Shown here piece after piece: positions 1 through 6,575 of a stretch of DNA of 16,397 bases (within the stretch, counting starts at the first letter, position 1; each line of letters starts with the position of its first letter). The DNA is taken from assembly GCA_023426005.1 (NCBI GenBank), contig JAFABO010000014.1, positions 1 to 16,397 on the forward strand. The letters are read 5' to 3'. The stretch comes from Bacillota bacterium. Its GTDB lineage: Bacteria; Bacillota; Clostridia; Acetivibrionales; DSM-1351. A program made the translations under genes and the position numbers. The notes under the pieces were generated by a model that saw only the letters and a list, made by a program, of their open reading frames with translations, was not told where the DNA came from and did no database searches.

Positions 1-74
1 TTTGCCGGATGTTCTTGTACTTAGGCACAGACTTACCAGGAACATAATGCATGTACCGAAAGGAGGTGTAAAGG

Positions 75-287
75 ATGCTGAACATACTATCAAAGATAGC
101 GAACAGAATTAAAGTTCCAAGGTTCGAGGCTTTTCTTGAAAATCTGGAACAGAGAAACTACATACCCGTAAATTCAAATGTTACAGTTGGTGATTGCCTG
201 TTGGCTTGTCAAATGGGCTACAGAGTGGAAGTTTCAAATGGCAGAGTCAAAGCTATTAAAAAAGAAAAAGCACCTAAAAGGCGCTAA
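75..287 (+). CDS. Small basic hypothetical protein
   Basis: A 70-residue protein that I do not recognise. The start is well supported: a strong AAAGGAGGTG ribosome binding site lies at 59-68, about seven bases before the ATG. The N-terminal half is predicted helical with many basic residues, and the C-terminal tail is very Lys/Arg-rich (KKEKAPKRR), which would suit nucleic-acid contact but proves nothing. There is no signal peptide, membrane segment or cysteine pair typical of a zinc finger. It sits first in a run of + strand early phage genes, 51 bases before the hexapeptide-repeat gene. The gene is probably real; its function is unknown. Confidence 0.7.
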   Translation: MLNILSKIANRIKVPRFEAFLENLEQRNYIPVNSNVTVGDCLLACQMGYRVEVSNGRVKAIKKEKAPKRR

Positions 288-338
288 AAAACTATCAATT
301 CCAGTATAGTATACCACTGGAGAAAGAGTGAGGTCAAC

Positions 339-1037
339 ATGTTTATAACGAAAAAGCTTTTAAAAGAAAAAGGTGCTTGTGGCGCAGGTGCTAGGATATT
401 TATTGATCGCTTCCCAGAGGGAGCAGAATATCAGACCATTCTTGATGCACTTGCCGCAGAAAACAATTATGAATGGGCTAGTTGGTTAATGGACCGATTC
501 GGTACTACAGACACAGCTATGGAGGTTAATGAAATAAATATCGATGCAAGTCTTTTCTTTGCAGGAAAAATTATTGTTAAGGGAACTTTGGAAATAGCGA
601 GACGGCTTTTGGCAGGCGATGGTATTAAGGCAGGCGGGGGTATCAAGGCAGGCGATGGTATCAAGGCAGGCCGGGGTATCAAGGCAGGCTGGGGTATCAA
701 GGCAGGCCGGGGTATCAGGGCAGGCTGGGGTATCGAGGCAGGAGATGATATCGAGGCAGGCTGGGGTATTGAGGCAGGCTGGGGTATTGAGGCAGGAGAT
801 GATATCGATGCAGGCTGGGGTATCAAGGCAGGAGAGGATATCAAGGCAGGCCGGGGTATCGGGGCAGGAGATGATATCGAGGCAGGCGACGACTTTGGAG
901 TATATGCTGGATTAAAAATTAGGATCGGTAAGAAGAAAGAGTACGCCACTATCAGGGCTAAAGAAAAGCCCAAGAATATTATTTGCGGCGAGTTTGTTGA
1001 AGGAACTGAAGAAAATTTAATTATAGAAGGAGCGTAA
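339..1037 (+). CDS. Hexapeptide-repeat protein, probable beta-helix
   Basis: A 232-residue protein in three parts. Residues 1-60 resemble a short N-terminal module seen in many phage and bacterial proteins, with a GAC-x-G-A start and a W-A-S-W-L pair of tryptophans near residues 47-49; this comparison is from memory. Residues 61-95 are beta-rich. Residues 96-185 are fifteen perfect-length six-residue units of the form I-x-A-G-x-(G/D), preceded by one divergent unit (LLAGDG). Residues 186-232 are a basic tail. The I, A and fifth residues alternate with polar or Gly positions, as in a stacked parallel beta-helix, although the spacing does not fit the classic acyltransferase left-handed hexapeptide pattern. 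The start has GTGAGGT just upstream. The reading frame is chosen because its flanks on both sides are non-repetitive and protein-like. Function is unknown; a structural or binding scaffold is a guess. Confidence 0.8.
   Translation: MFITKKLLKEKGACGAGARIFIDRFPEGAEYQTILDALAAENNYEWASWLMDRFGTTDTAMEVNEINIDASLFFAGKIIVKGTLEIARRLLAGDGIKAGGGIKAGDGIKAGRGIKAGWGIKAGRGIRAGWGIEAGDDIEAGWGIEAGWGIEAGDDIDAGWGIKAGEDIKAGRGIGAGDDIEAGDDFGVYAGLKIRIGKKKEYATIRAKEKPKNIICGEFVEGTEENLIIEGA
606..893 (+). repeat. Tandem array of 18-bp units (16 copies)
   Basis: Sixteen imperfect 18-bp tandem units inside the hexapeptide-repeat gene, each encoding one six-residue unit. The core GGTATCAAGGCAGG recurs with variable bases mainly at the codons for the second and fifth residues. 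Blocks such as W-D-W repeat at a 54-bp scale, showing that segments longer than one unit have been duplicated. Unit length is a multiple of three, so gain or loss of units keeps the frame. The array is also largely free of stops in a second forward frame and on the opposite strand, which explains the long spurious open frames there. Confidence 0.92.
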
Positions 1038-1042
1038 TATTT

Positions 1043-1426
1043 ATGGAAATCACAGTAAATGTAAACGTAAGTGCACCGGAGCTGTCATCAGCTCTCAATA
1101 ATTTAGCATTAGCTATGGGCGGTAGAGTAATTACATCCGCCGAATCAACTAAAGACGAAGCTAAGAAAGCCACAAACTCTAAGGCAGATAAGAAGGAAAA
1201 ACCACAAAAAGATACTGAACCTGAAAAGACTGATGAAAAGCCTAGCGATTCTGAAAAATCAGATGAGCCAGCTATTACTCTTCTCGATGTTAGAGCCAAA
1301 CTCACAGAACTGACTCGTGCTGGTAAGCCAGTAAAAGAACTTATTACTAAATTTGGTGCATCCAAGTTATCTGAAATTCCCCCTGAAAAGTTTGCGGAAG
1401 TACTGAAAGAAGCGGAGGGGTTATAA
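1043..1426 (+). CDS. Phage protein upstream of DUF2800, Lys/Glu-rich linker
   Basis: A 127-residue protein with three regions. Residues 1-30 form a beta/helix segment, residues 34-75 a highly charged Lys/Glu/Asp/Ser/Pro linker likely to be disordered, and residues 77-127 a compact helical domain beginning ITLLDVRAKL and ending with an amphipathic helix. This two-ended layout occurs just before DUF2800 genes in Firmicute phages, where it is sometimes annotated loosely as an rrp5-like rRNA biogenesis protein; that name should not be taken as a function. AGAAGGAG at 1025-1032 precedes the ATG. Its TAA overlaps the next ATG by one base (TAATG), so it is probably translationally coupled to the nuclease and may be its partner. 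Confidence 0.82.
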   Translation: MEITVNVNVSAPELSSALNNLALAMGGRVITSAESTKDEAKKATNSKADKKEKPQKDTEPEKTDEKPSDSEKSDEPAITLLDVRAKLTELTRAGKPVKELITKFGASKLSEIPPEKFAEVLKEAEGL

Positions 1427-2616
1427 TGGGCCACAGTGAAAGAGCTCATGCCCTGCTATCAGCATCTGGCTCTAAACGCTGGATGAATTGTCCCCCAAGT
1501 CCAAGATTGGAGGAACAGTTCCCGGAAAGTCAGAGTGACTATGCAGCAGAAGGAACCTTTGCACACAGCCTGGCAGAACACTTGCTAAGAGGTAATCTGA
1601 CTACAGAGATAAAGCCCAGTATATATAAGAAGAAACTGGCAGAACTGCAGAAAGATCCGTTGTACAGTCAAAGCATGCTGGAGTACATAGAACAGTATAA
1701 GACAATTGTAGGTGAGAAGTATCTTGATTTGAAGAAGGATTATCCGGATACCTTTGTAATGCTGGAGCAGCGATTGGATTTTTCTGAATGGGTACCCGAT
1801 GGATTTGGAACGGGGGACGTTGTTATTATATCCCCAGGAGTGATTGAGATTGTGGATCTGAAATATGGTCAAGGTGTTCCAGTATCAGCAGTCGGTAATA
1901 CGCAGATGAGGCTATATGCTTTAGGTGCTGTCAACGAATATAGTATGCTATATGACTTTGATAAAGTCAGGATGACAATTATACAACCAAGGCTTGACAG
2001 CATTTCTGAGGATGAAATATCAGTACAGGAACTACTTGACTGGGGGGAAACTGTAGTAAAACCAACAGCAGCTAAAGCCAATGCTGGCGAAGGGGAGTAC
2101 AAATCTGGAGATCACTGCCGGTTTTGCCGGGCTAAAGCTGTTTGCAAAAAAAGGGCTGAGGATAATCTGGAATTGGCAAAATACGAGTTTCAGAATCCCA
2201 ACGTACTTACACATGATGAAATAGCAGAGATTCTGGCTAAAGCAGCAGAACTCCAAAAATGGGCATCCGACGTTTCGGACTATGCACTTGATCAGGCAGA
2301 GAATCACGGAGTCAGGTTCCCAGGTTGGAAACTGGTTGAGGGTAGGAGTAACAGGAAGTACACCGATAAGGAAGCAGTAGCCGCAAAGCTTAAGGAGGAG
2401 GGCTATTCCTCAGAAGTTATCTATCAACCTCAAGAAATATGGGGCATCACGGATATGGAAAAGAAAATCGGTAAAAAACTATTTGCTGATTATCTCAAAG
2501 ACCTTGTCATCAAGCCTGCAGGTAAAGCCACTCTTGCTAAAGAGAGTGACCCACGCCCTGAGTTATCCTCAGTGGCATCAGCAGTAAAAGATTTTGACGA
2601 TGATATTTTAAATTAA
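1426..2616 (+). CDS. DUF2800 family RecB/Cas4-like nuclease
   Basis: A 396-residue PD-(D/E)XK superfamily protein of the DUF2800 family, expected to be a phage exonuclease that processes double-stranded ends for recombination. Visible motifs are His47 in FAHSLAEHL (motif I), Asp131 in GTGDVV, Asp144-x-Lys146 in VDLKYG (an Asp replaces the more usual Glu), and Gln160/Tyr164 in QMRLYA (the QxxxY motif). Cys22, Cys231, Cys234 and Cys240 have the spacing of the Cas4/AddB iron-sulphur cluster (C...CxxCx5C). Active-site and cluster residues are all present, so it should be active. It is coupled to the upstream gene by TAATG and followed 18 bases later by the ssDNA-binding protein gene, its usual partner. 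Confidence 0.9.
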   Translation: MGHSERAHALLSASGSKRWMNCPPSPRLEEQFPESQSDYAAEGTFAHSLAEHLLRGNLTTEIKPSIYKKKLAELQKDPLYSQSMLEYIEQYKTIVGEKYLDLKKDYPDTFVMLEQRLDFSEWVPDGFGTGDVVIISPGVIEIVDLKYGQGVPVSAVGNTQMRLYALGAVNEYSMLYDFDKVRMTIIQPRLDSISEDEISVQELLDWGETVVKPTAAKANAGEGEYKSGDHCRFCRAKAVCKKRAEDNLELAKYEFQNPNVLTHDEIAEILAKAAELQKWASDVSDYALDQAENHGVRFPGWKLVEGRSNRKYTDKEAVAAKLKEEGYSSEVIYQPQEIWGITDMEKKIGKKLFADYLKDLVIKPAGKATLAKESDPRPELSSVASAVKDFDDDILN

Positions 2617-2634
2617 AAAGGAGATAAAAAAATT

Positions 2635-3201
2635 ATGGCGATTACAAATACAGACACTAAGGTTATCACAGGAAAGGTAAGACTTTCATATGCACACTTA
2701 TTCACTCCGGCGGCTATTGATGACAGCCAGGACCCCAAATATAGCGCATGCTTGCTGATCCCAAAGTCAGACAAGGAAACTGTTAAAAAAATTAAGGCCG
2801 CTATCGAAGCTGCAAAACAAGCAGGTGCTGACAAAATCAAAGATAAAAGCGGAAAAATTCCAGCCAATCTAAAAACCCCACTGCGTGACGGTGATGAAGA
2901 AAGGGCCGAAGATAATCCGGAGTATGCCGGACATTACTTTATTAATGCATCCAGCAAGCAAAAGCCAGGTATCATTGACCGATACAAGAACGAAATTACC
3001 GATAGTACAGAGGTCTACAGCGGATGCTATGCAAGGGCCAGTGTTAACTTCTACGCATTCAACACTGCTGGTAATAAGGGAATAGCCTGCGGACTCAACA
3101 ACGTTCAGAAAATAGCAGATGGCGATTACCTGGGAGGAAGGTCCAGAGCCGAGGATGACTTTGACGAAATAGAGGACGATGACGGCGATTTACTGGATTA
3201 A
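2635..3201 (+). CDS. DUF2815 family single-stranded DNA-binding protein
   Basis: A 188-residue DUF2815 protein. This family is considered an OB-fold phage ssDNA-binding protein comparable in role to T7 gp2.5. The start MAITNTDTKV, the segment RLSYAHLFTP and the central PLRDGDEE...GHYFINASS block are typical of the family. The last 19 residues are almost all acidic (EDDFDEIEDDDGDLLD), as expected for the protein-interaction tail of an SSB. AAAAGGAG at 2617-2624 serves as ribosome binding site, with an AT-rich spacer to the ATG. It lies directly after the DUF2800 nuclease and would coat single strands made by that enzyme and at the fork. A terminator-like hairpin follows nine bases after the stop. 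Confidence 0.92.
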   Translation: MAITNTDTKVITGKVRLSYAHLFTPAAIDDSQDPKYSACLLIPKSDKETVKKIKAAIEAAKQAGADKIKDKSGKIPANLKTPLRDGDEERAEDNPEYAGHYFINASSKQKPGIIDRYKNEITDSTEVYSGCYARASVNFYAFNTAGNKGIACGLNNVQKIADGDYLGGRSRAEDDFDEIEDDDGDLLD

Positions 3202-3209
3202 TCAGATAT

Positions 3210-3239
3210 GGGGATTCGCAAGAGTCCCCTTTCCTTCTA
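3210..3239 (+). terminator. GNRA-loop hairpin after DUF2815 gene
   Basis: An 8-bp stem formed by GGGGATTC (3210-3217) and GAGTCCCC (3222-3229), with one G-T wobble and a GCAA tetraloop, is followed by a pyrimidine-rich tract TTTTCCTTCT. It lies nine bases after the DUF2815 stop and looks like an intrinsic terminator closing the recombination operon. The T-tract is interrupted by C, so termination may be partial. Confidence 0.6.
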
Positions 3240-3242
3240 ATT

Positions 3243-3256
3243 TAAGTCTATTACGC
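3243..3256 (+). repeat. 14-bp direct repeat, left copy
   Basis: TAAGTCTATTACGC, identical to the copy at 3544-3557. The two copies are 301 bases apart and bracket a single small gene. This copy lies 24 bases before the proposed TTG start of that gene. Confidence 0.9.
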
Positions 3257-3280
3257 GCGAATGGGGGGTGGCCACAAACG

Positions 3281-3541
3281 TTGAATAAAGAGGTTAATCA
3301 AATAATTAAAGACTATAAACCGCATGATGGATTTTTTGATTTGTCCGAACAACCCAAAACGCTATCGAAAGCAGAATACGCAAAAGTGCTCAATATCCAA
3401 AATTTCCTTGCTTCGTACAGAGGTAAAGAAAAGTATATCAAAAAACAGCATCCAAGCCAGTGGAGAAAATTACTGAGTATGTCTGCTCAATTACAACAGA
3501 TTATATTTCAGCATTGGGGAAATAGCGTATTTGATTCGTAA
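3281..3541 (+). CDS. Hypothetical protein in direct-repeat-flanked segment
   Basis: An 86-residue protein that I do not recognise. I take the TTG at 3281 as start because GGGGGGTGG (3262-3270) precedes it by about ten bases. The longer open frame from 3179 would run back through the end of the DUF2815 gene and the hairpin at 3210-3229. The protein is helical and basic, with segments such as KAEYAKVLNIQNF and YIKKQHPSQWRKLL; the latter could bind nucleic acid. It sits alone between a terminator-like hairpin and the second 14-bp repeat, which starts two bases after its stop codon. That isolation suggests a recently inserted or duplicated single-gene segment. The start codon is the least certain part. 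Confidence 0.6.
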   Translation: MNKEVNQIIKDYKPHDGFFDLSEQPKTLSKAEYAKVLNIQNFLASYRGKEKYIKKQHPSQWRKLLSMSAQLQQIIFQHWGNSVFDS

Positions 3542-3543
3542 AA

Positions 3544-3557
3544 TAAGTCTATTACGC
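3544..3557 (+). repeat. 14-bp direct repeat, right copy
   Basis: A second exact copy of TAAGTCTATTACGC. It begins two bases after the stop of the 86-residue gene and ends 22 bases before the GTG start of the next gene, so it could equally be a leader element shared by two genes. Confidence 0.9.
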
Positions 3558-3579
3558 ACCAAGAAAGTTGAGGAATAAT

Positions 3580-3819
3580 GTGAGAGATACTATAAAAGAA
3601 TGGAAAAATGAATGGATTGAAACCAATGGAGAAACAGATGAATTAGAAGTATTAATAAGCAACACTAATTCAGATACGGATGGATATATTTACGAGGGAA
3701 GTTTTTCAAATATACCAGCGGAATTAGAAGAAAAGAAAGTTGCTGATTGGGGTAAGGTTCTTACTTCAACTGTTCCTGCTAGAACTGGAGCATATTCATT
3801 AAAAGTTTTGGCAAAATGA
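3580..3819 (+). CDS. Small acidic hypothetical phage protein
   Basis: A 79-residue protein of unknown function. I choose GTG at 3580, which has GAGGA (3570-3574) five bases upstream. The TTG at 3568 is in frame but overlaps that binding site. The N-terminal 40 residues are acidic and helical (WKNEWIETNGETDELEVL). The C-terminal half, with YEGSFSNIPAELEEKKV and ARTGAYSLKVL, is beta-rich and resembles small proteins common in Firmicute phage early regions, none of which I can assign a role. Its TGA overlaps a possible 22-codon frame starting at 3816. The base composition is AT-rich compared with the flanking replication genes, as for the rest of this block. Confidence 0.68.
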   Translation: MRDTIKEWKNEWIETNGETDELEVLISNTNSDTDGYIYEGSFSNIPAELEEKKVADWGKVLTSTVPARTGAYSLKVLAK

Positions 3820-3870
3820 ATAAAAGCTGCTGCATGGCGGTGAACTATTATGAAGTGGAGGTAAAAGGAT

Positions 3871-4062
3871 ATGAAAAAAGCTGATGCAGAAAAAAAGCTA
3901 CTTGAATACATCAAAGAAAATGGGCTTCAAGGTTATTCTGAAATGAATGGAGAAGGGCGGCACTATAATGACTGTTACTTTTGCTTTAACTTGAAAAACG
4001 GAGAACAGCGGTTTTGGACTAATCCAAGCGACGAGTTTAAATCTGAACTTGGGATTTTGTAA
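3871..4062 (+). CDS. Small hypothetical protein
   Basis: A 63-residue protein that I cannot assign. The start is clear: GGAGGT (3857-3862) lies eight bases before the ATG. Residues 1-18 form a charged helix (MKKADAEKKLLEYIKENG). The rest has an aromatic and cysteine-containing core, CYFCFNLKNGEQRFW, then a WTNP turn and a short final helix. The compact alpha-beta layout suggests a folded single domain and not random sequence. It lies in the AT-rich block of small genes between the ssDNA-binding protein and DNA polymerase, a place where phages of this type exchange accessory genes. No membrane segment is visible. Confidence 0.7.
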   Translation: MKKADAEKKLLEYIKENGLQGYSEMNGEGRHYNDCYFCFNLKNGEQRFWTNPSDEFKSELGIL

Positions 4063-4071
4063 GATGCGTGC

Positions 4072-4091
4072 GTAGTTTGAAGTAGTTTGAA
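4072..4091 (+). repeat. Tandem 10-bp duplication
   Basis: GTAGTTTGAA occurs twice, back to back, in the gap between two small genes. It may be a simple slippage duplication or a pair of binding half-sites. It lies 20 bases before the next start codon and does not overlap the GAGGGAGAG ribosome binding site. Confidence 0.85.
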
Positions 4092-4111
4092 TATGAAAGT
4101 GAGGGAGAGTA

Positions 4112-4384
4112 ATGAAAACTTGGTCAAAAATGATTTATGAAAATCATTATACAAGTAATTCAAAATGGGGACAAAAAATAGAAAGTTATATTAAAATTGA
4201 ACGACATTTCGATTTTAAAGAAGGTTTGAGATATTCAGTAACAGTTCCAAACTTTGCATGCTGTAAAAGAAAATTAAAAGATGCAATGCTATGGGCTATG
4301 GAACATGAAAGTATCGGAATGGCTAAATATAACGGTTTAAAAGAAAAATGCTATTCAAAAAATCTATGGAATCAAATTTGTTAA
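4112..4384 (+). CDS. Hypothetical protein, basic, Trp/Cys-containing
   Basis: A 90-residue protein of unknown function. GAGGGAGAG (4101-4109) precedes the ATG closely and supports the start. The N-terminal half is rich in aromatic residues (MIYENHYTSNSKWG) followed by a basic stretch. The C-terminal half contains a Cys pair (ACCKRKLKDAM) leading into a helix and a final Cys-containing end. It lacks a recognisable zinc-finger spacing. It is strongly AT-rich with many Lys and Asn codons, unlike the DNA polymerase downstream, so it probably belongs to an exchangeable accessory block. Confidence 0.6.
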   Translation: MKTWSKMIYENHYTSNSKWGQKIESYIKIERHFDFKEGLRYSVTVPNFACCKRKLKDAMLWAMEHESIGMAKYNGLKEKCYSKNLWNQIC

Positions 4385-4392
4385 GTCGCGAA

Positions 4393-4530
4393 ATGAATAA
4401 AATACGGCCTTATGAGCCAAATTTGGTAAAAGCTGCATGGAATGTGTTCGGTGACAGCTATAGATACCGCCAGCAGTACAACGATTATAAAAAAAAAGAA
4501 ATAAGGTACTGTCTGCTAAAAAAGGCTTAA
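4393..4530 (+). CDS. Possible small basic protein
   Basis: A weakly supported 45-residue frame starting at ATG 4393 (MNKIRPYEPN) and rich in Tyr, Arg and Lys, including DSYRYRQQYNDYKKK. No convincing ribosome binding site precedes this ATG; upstream in-frame ATGs at 4348 and 4366 overlap the previous gene. A run of seven A residues within the frame (4490s) is a possible slippage site. Without this frame, 4385-4603 would be a 219-base gap holding only a T-run and the polymerase ribosome binding site. It may be a real small gene, the remnant of a longer one, or chance. Confidence 0.3.
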   Translation: MNKIRPYEPNLVKAAWNVFGDSYRYRQQYNDYKKKEIRYCLLKKA

Positions 4531-4603
4531 CTCAAAAGAAAAGTCCAAAGCAGACTGGTATGAAAGGTACATAACATAGGCTTTTTTTTTGGGGGTGGGG
4601 TAA

Positions 4604-6562
4604 ATGAAAAAAATACTTTCAATAGATATAGAAACGTACAGTAGCGTAGACCTTATAAAATGTGGGGTTTACAGATATGTTGAAGCTCCAGACTTTGAAA
4701 TACTTCTCTTTGCATACGCATACGACGATGAGCCTATAACCGTAATTGATCTGGCAGACTTTGAAGAGTTACCGGAACCTGTAAGGCATGATCTTCAAAA
4801 TCCAAACGTAATAAAAGCCGCCTACAACGCCAACTTTGAAAGAACCTGTTTAGCAAAATTCTACACAATAACAATGTTTCCAGAACAATGGAGATGTACT
4901 TCTGTTCATGCTCTAACTTTGGGATTACCCAGTAGCCTGGATGGAGTGGCGAAGGTCCTTAAGGTAGATGCCCAGAAGGACACGGCAGGTAAAAACCTTA
5001 TAAGATACTTCTCAGTTCCCTGTAAACCTACAAAAGTTAATGGTGGCAGAACTCGTAATTTACCCCACCATGCACCGGATAAATGGCAGCAGTTCAAGGC
5101 ATATAACAAGCAGGATGTTGAGGTTGAGAGAACCATCAGAAAAGTTATTGAAAAATATCCTGTTCCTGAAAATGAATGGGAATTGTGGGCATTAGATCAG
5201 AAAATCAATGATACCGGCGTGAGACTTGATACGGTACTCGTGCAACAGGCTCTTAAATGTGATGCAGAATATGCAGCCAGACTCGAGGCAGAGGCAAAGG
5301 AACTTACAGGCCTTGAAAATCCAAATAGCCCGGTTCAATTAACAGGATGGCTCAAAGAGCAAGGACTGATTGTAGATAACGGACTGGGAAAAGACTTTAT
5401 ACCTCAACTACTGGACCAAGCACAGGGGGATGAGGATGTAACCAGAATGCTTGAGCTGCGGAAAGAGATGTCAAAGACCAGCACCAAAAAGTATGAAGCT
5501 ATGGAACGTGCAATGTGTTCAGACGATAGAGCAAGGGGACTGCTGCAGTTCTGCGGTGCCAATCGTACGTGGCGCTGGGCAGGAAGATTGATTCAGGTAC
5601 AAAACCTGCCGCAGAACAAAATACCGGATTTAGGTGTAGCCAGACAACTACTTAGGGAAGGAGAGTTTGAAGCAATAGAACTTCTTTTCGGCAGCCCACC
5701 ATTTGTATTGTCACAGCTTATCAGGACAGCTTTTATCCCATCCGAAGGGTGTCGATTTATAGTATCTGACTTTGCAGCAATCGAGGCCAGAGTAATAGCC
5801 TGGCTGGCTGGTGAGTCATGGCGAATGAAAGTATTCCAGAGTCACGGAAAGATATATGAGGCCTCAGCTTCCCAGATGTTTCATGTACCAATAGAAGAAA
5901 TCACCAAAGGGAATCCACTCAGGCAAAAAGGGAAGATCGCAGAGCTGGCTCTTGGGTATGGCGGGAGTGTTGGAGCCCTTGAGGCAATGGGAGCCTTAAA
6001 AATGGGGCTGGATGCAGATGAACTCCCTGACCTCGTAACAGCGTGGCGTAGAGCTAATCCTAAAATCGTTAAATTCTGGTGGGATGTAGATAAAGCGGCA
6101 ATGGCAGCTGTAAGAGATCACCGAACAATAAGAATCCAATATGGGATAACCTTCTCCTACCAAGATGGTTACATGTTTATCAAATTACCGTCAGGGCGTA
6201 AGCTGGCATATGTAAAACCTCAAATAAGGGAAGGGAAATTCGGACGTCCGGCACTTACATATGAGGGAATGGACCAGGTAAAAAAGACATGGGAAAGGAT
6301 AGACACCTATGGCCCCAAACTGGTCGAAAACATAGTGCAGGCTGTAGCAAGGGATTGTTTAGCGGTTAATATGATACGACTTGACAATGCCGGCTATGAC
6401 ATCAGAATGCACGTCCATGATGAGGTCATTCTGGATGTACCTAATACTGATACTGAGGCTCTTACAGAAGTAAATGAAATGATGAGCCAGTATATAGATT
6501 GGGCGCCGGGATTGCCACTTAGGGCAGATGGATATGAAACAGAGTTTTATAAAAAAGATTAG
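4604..6562 (+). CDS. Phage DNA polymerase, family A with 3'-5' exonuclease
   Basis: A 652-residue replicative DNA polymerase of the Pol I family. The N-terminal proofreading exonuclease has Asp8/Glu10 in SIDIETYS (Exo I), Asn75-x-Asn77-Phe78-Glu79 in YNANFER (Exo II) and Tyr167/Asp171 in YNKQDVE (Exo III). The polymerase palm and fingers show motif A with Asp389 in SDFAAIEARV, motif B with Arg440 and Lys444 in RQKGKIAELALGYGG, and motif C VHDE at 604-607. All catalytic residues are present, so it should be active. There is no 5'-3' exonuclease domain, as usual for phage enzymes of about 650 residues. A G-rich ribosome binding site (GGGGGTGGGG, 4591-4600) lies just before the ATG. It heads a tight gene cluster running to the VapE gene. 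Confidence 0.97.
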   Translation: MKKILSIDIETYSSVDLIKCGVYRYVEAPDFEILLFAYAYDDEPITVIDLADFEELPEPVRHDLQNPNVIKAAYNANFERTCLAKFYTITMFPEQWRCTSVHALTLGLPSSLDGVAKVLKVDAQKDTAGKNLIRYFSVPCKPTKVNGGRTRNLPHHAPDKWQQFKAYNKQDVEVERTIRKVIEKYPVPENEWELWALDQKINDTGVRLDTVLVQQALKCDAEYAARLEAEAKELTGLENPNSPVQLTGWLKEQGLIVDNGLGKDFIPQLLDQAQGDEDVTRMLELRKEMSKTSTKKYEAMERAMCSDDRARGLLQFCGANRTWRWAGRLIQVQNLPQNKIPDLGVARQLLREGEFEAIELLFGSPPFVLSQLIRTAFIPSEGCRFIVSDFAAIEARVIAWLAGESWRMKVFQSHGKIYEASASQMFHVPIEEITKGNPLRQKGKIAELALGYGGSVGALEAMGALKMGLDADELPDLVTAWRRANPKIVKFWWDVDKAAMAAVRDHRTIRIQYGITFSYQDGYMFIKLPSGRKLAYVKPQIREGKFGRPALTYEGMDQVKKTWERIDTYGPKLVENIVQAVARDCLAVNMIRLDNAGYDIRMHVHDEVILDVPNTDTEALTEVNEMMSQYIDWAPGLPLRADGYETEFYKKD

Positions 6563-6575
6563 GAGAGTGGGATTT

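Noticed and set aside
1..47. Possible end of an upstream gene: one frame runs from base 3 to TAA 45-47, another is open from base 2 to TAA 107-109
   Set aside because: Only 14 residues are visible in the better candidate, with no recognisable motif, so neither frame can be supported.
300..321. Palindrome-like TCCAGT...ACTGGA before the hexapeptide-repeat gene
   Set aside because: Only six outer pairs match and there is no T-tract; too weak to call an operator or terminator.
624..893. Tandem repeats considered as a CRISPR array
   Set aside because: Units are 18 bp, contiguous, and in frame within a gene; there are no unique spacers and no cas genes.
619..915. 98-codon frame with RQAGVS repeats in a second forward frame
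   Set aside because: It exists only because 18-bp units lack stops in that frame; it ends as soon as the array ends.
467..973. 168-codon open frame on the minus strand rich in Pro-Ala-Ser repeats
   Set aside because: It is the antisense of the hexapeptide array, with no ribosome binding site and no non-repetitive protein-like flank.
1021..1449. 142-codon minus-strand open frame opposite the Lys/Glu-rich gene
   Set aside because: A low-complexity Ser/Phe-rich shadow of a charged linker; no start signals.
3257..3543. CGAAT/ATTCG at the two inner ends of the direct-repeat segment, considered as transposon inverted repeats
   Set aside because: Five bases is within chance expectation and no transposase is encoded.
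3816..3884. 22-codon frame starting with ATGA overlap of the preceding stop
   Set aside because: No ribosome binding site, overlaps the next gene's start region, no recognisable sequence.
4541..4590. T-run (4582-4590) after a possible AGTC/GACT hairpin, considered as a terminator
   Set aside because: The hairpin has only four pairs and lies far from the T-run; the T-run is not preceded by a stable stem.
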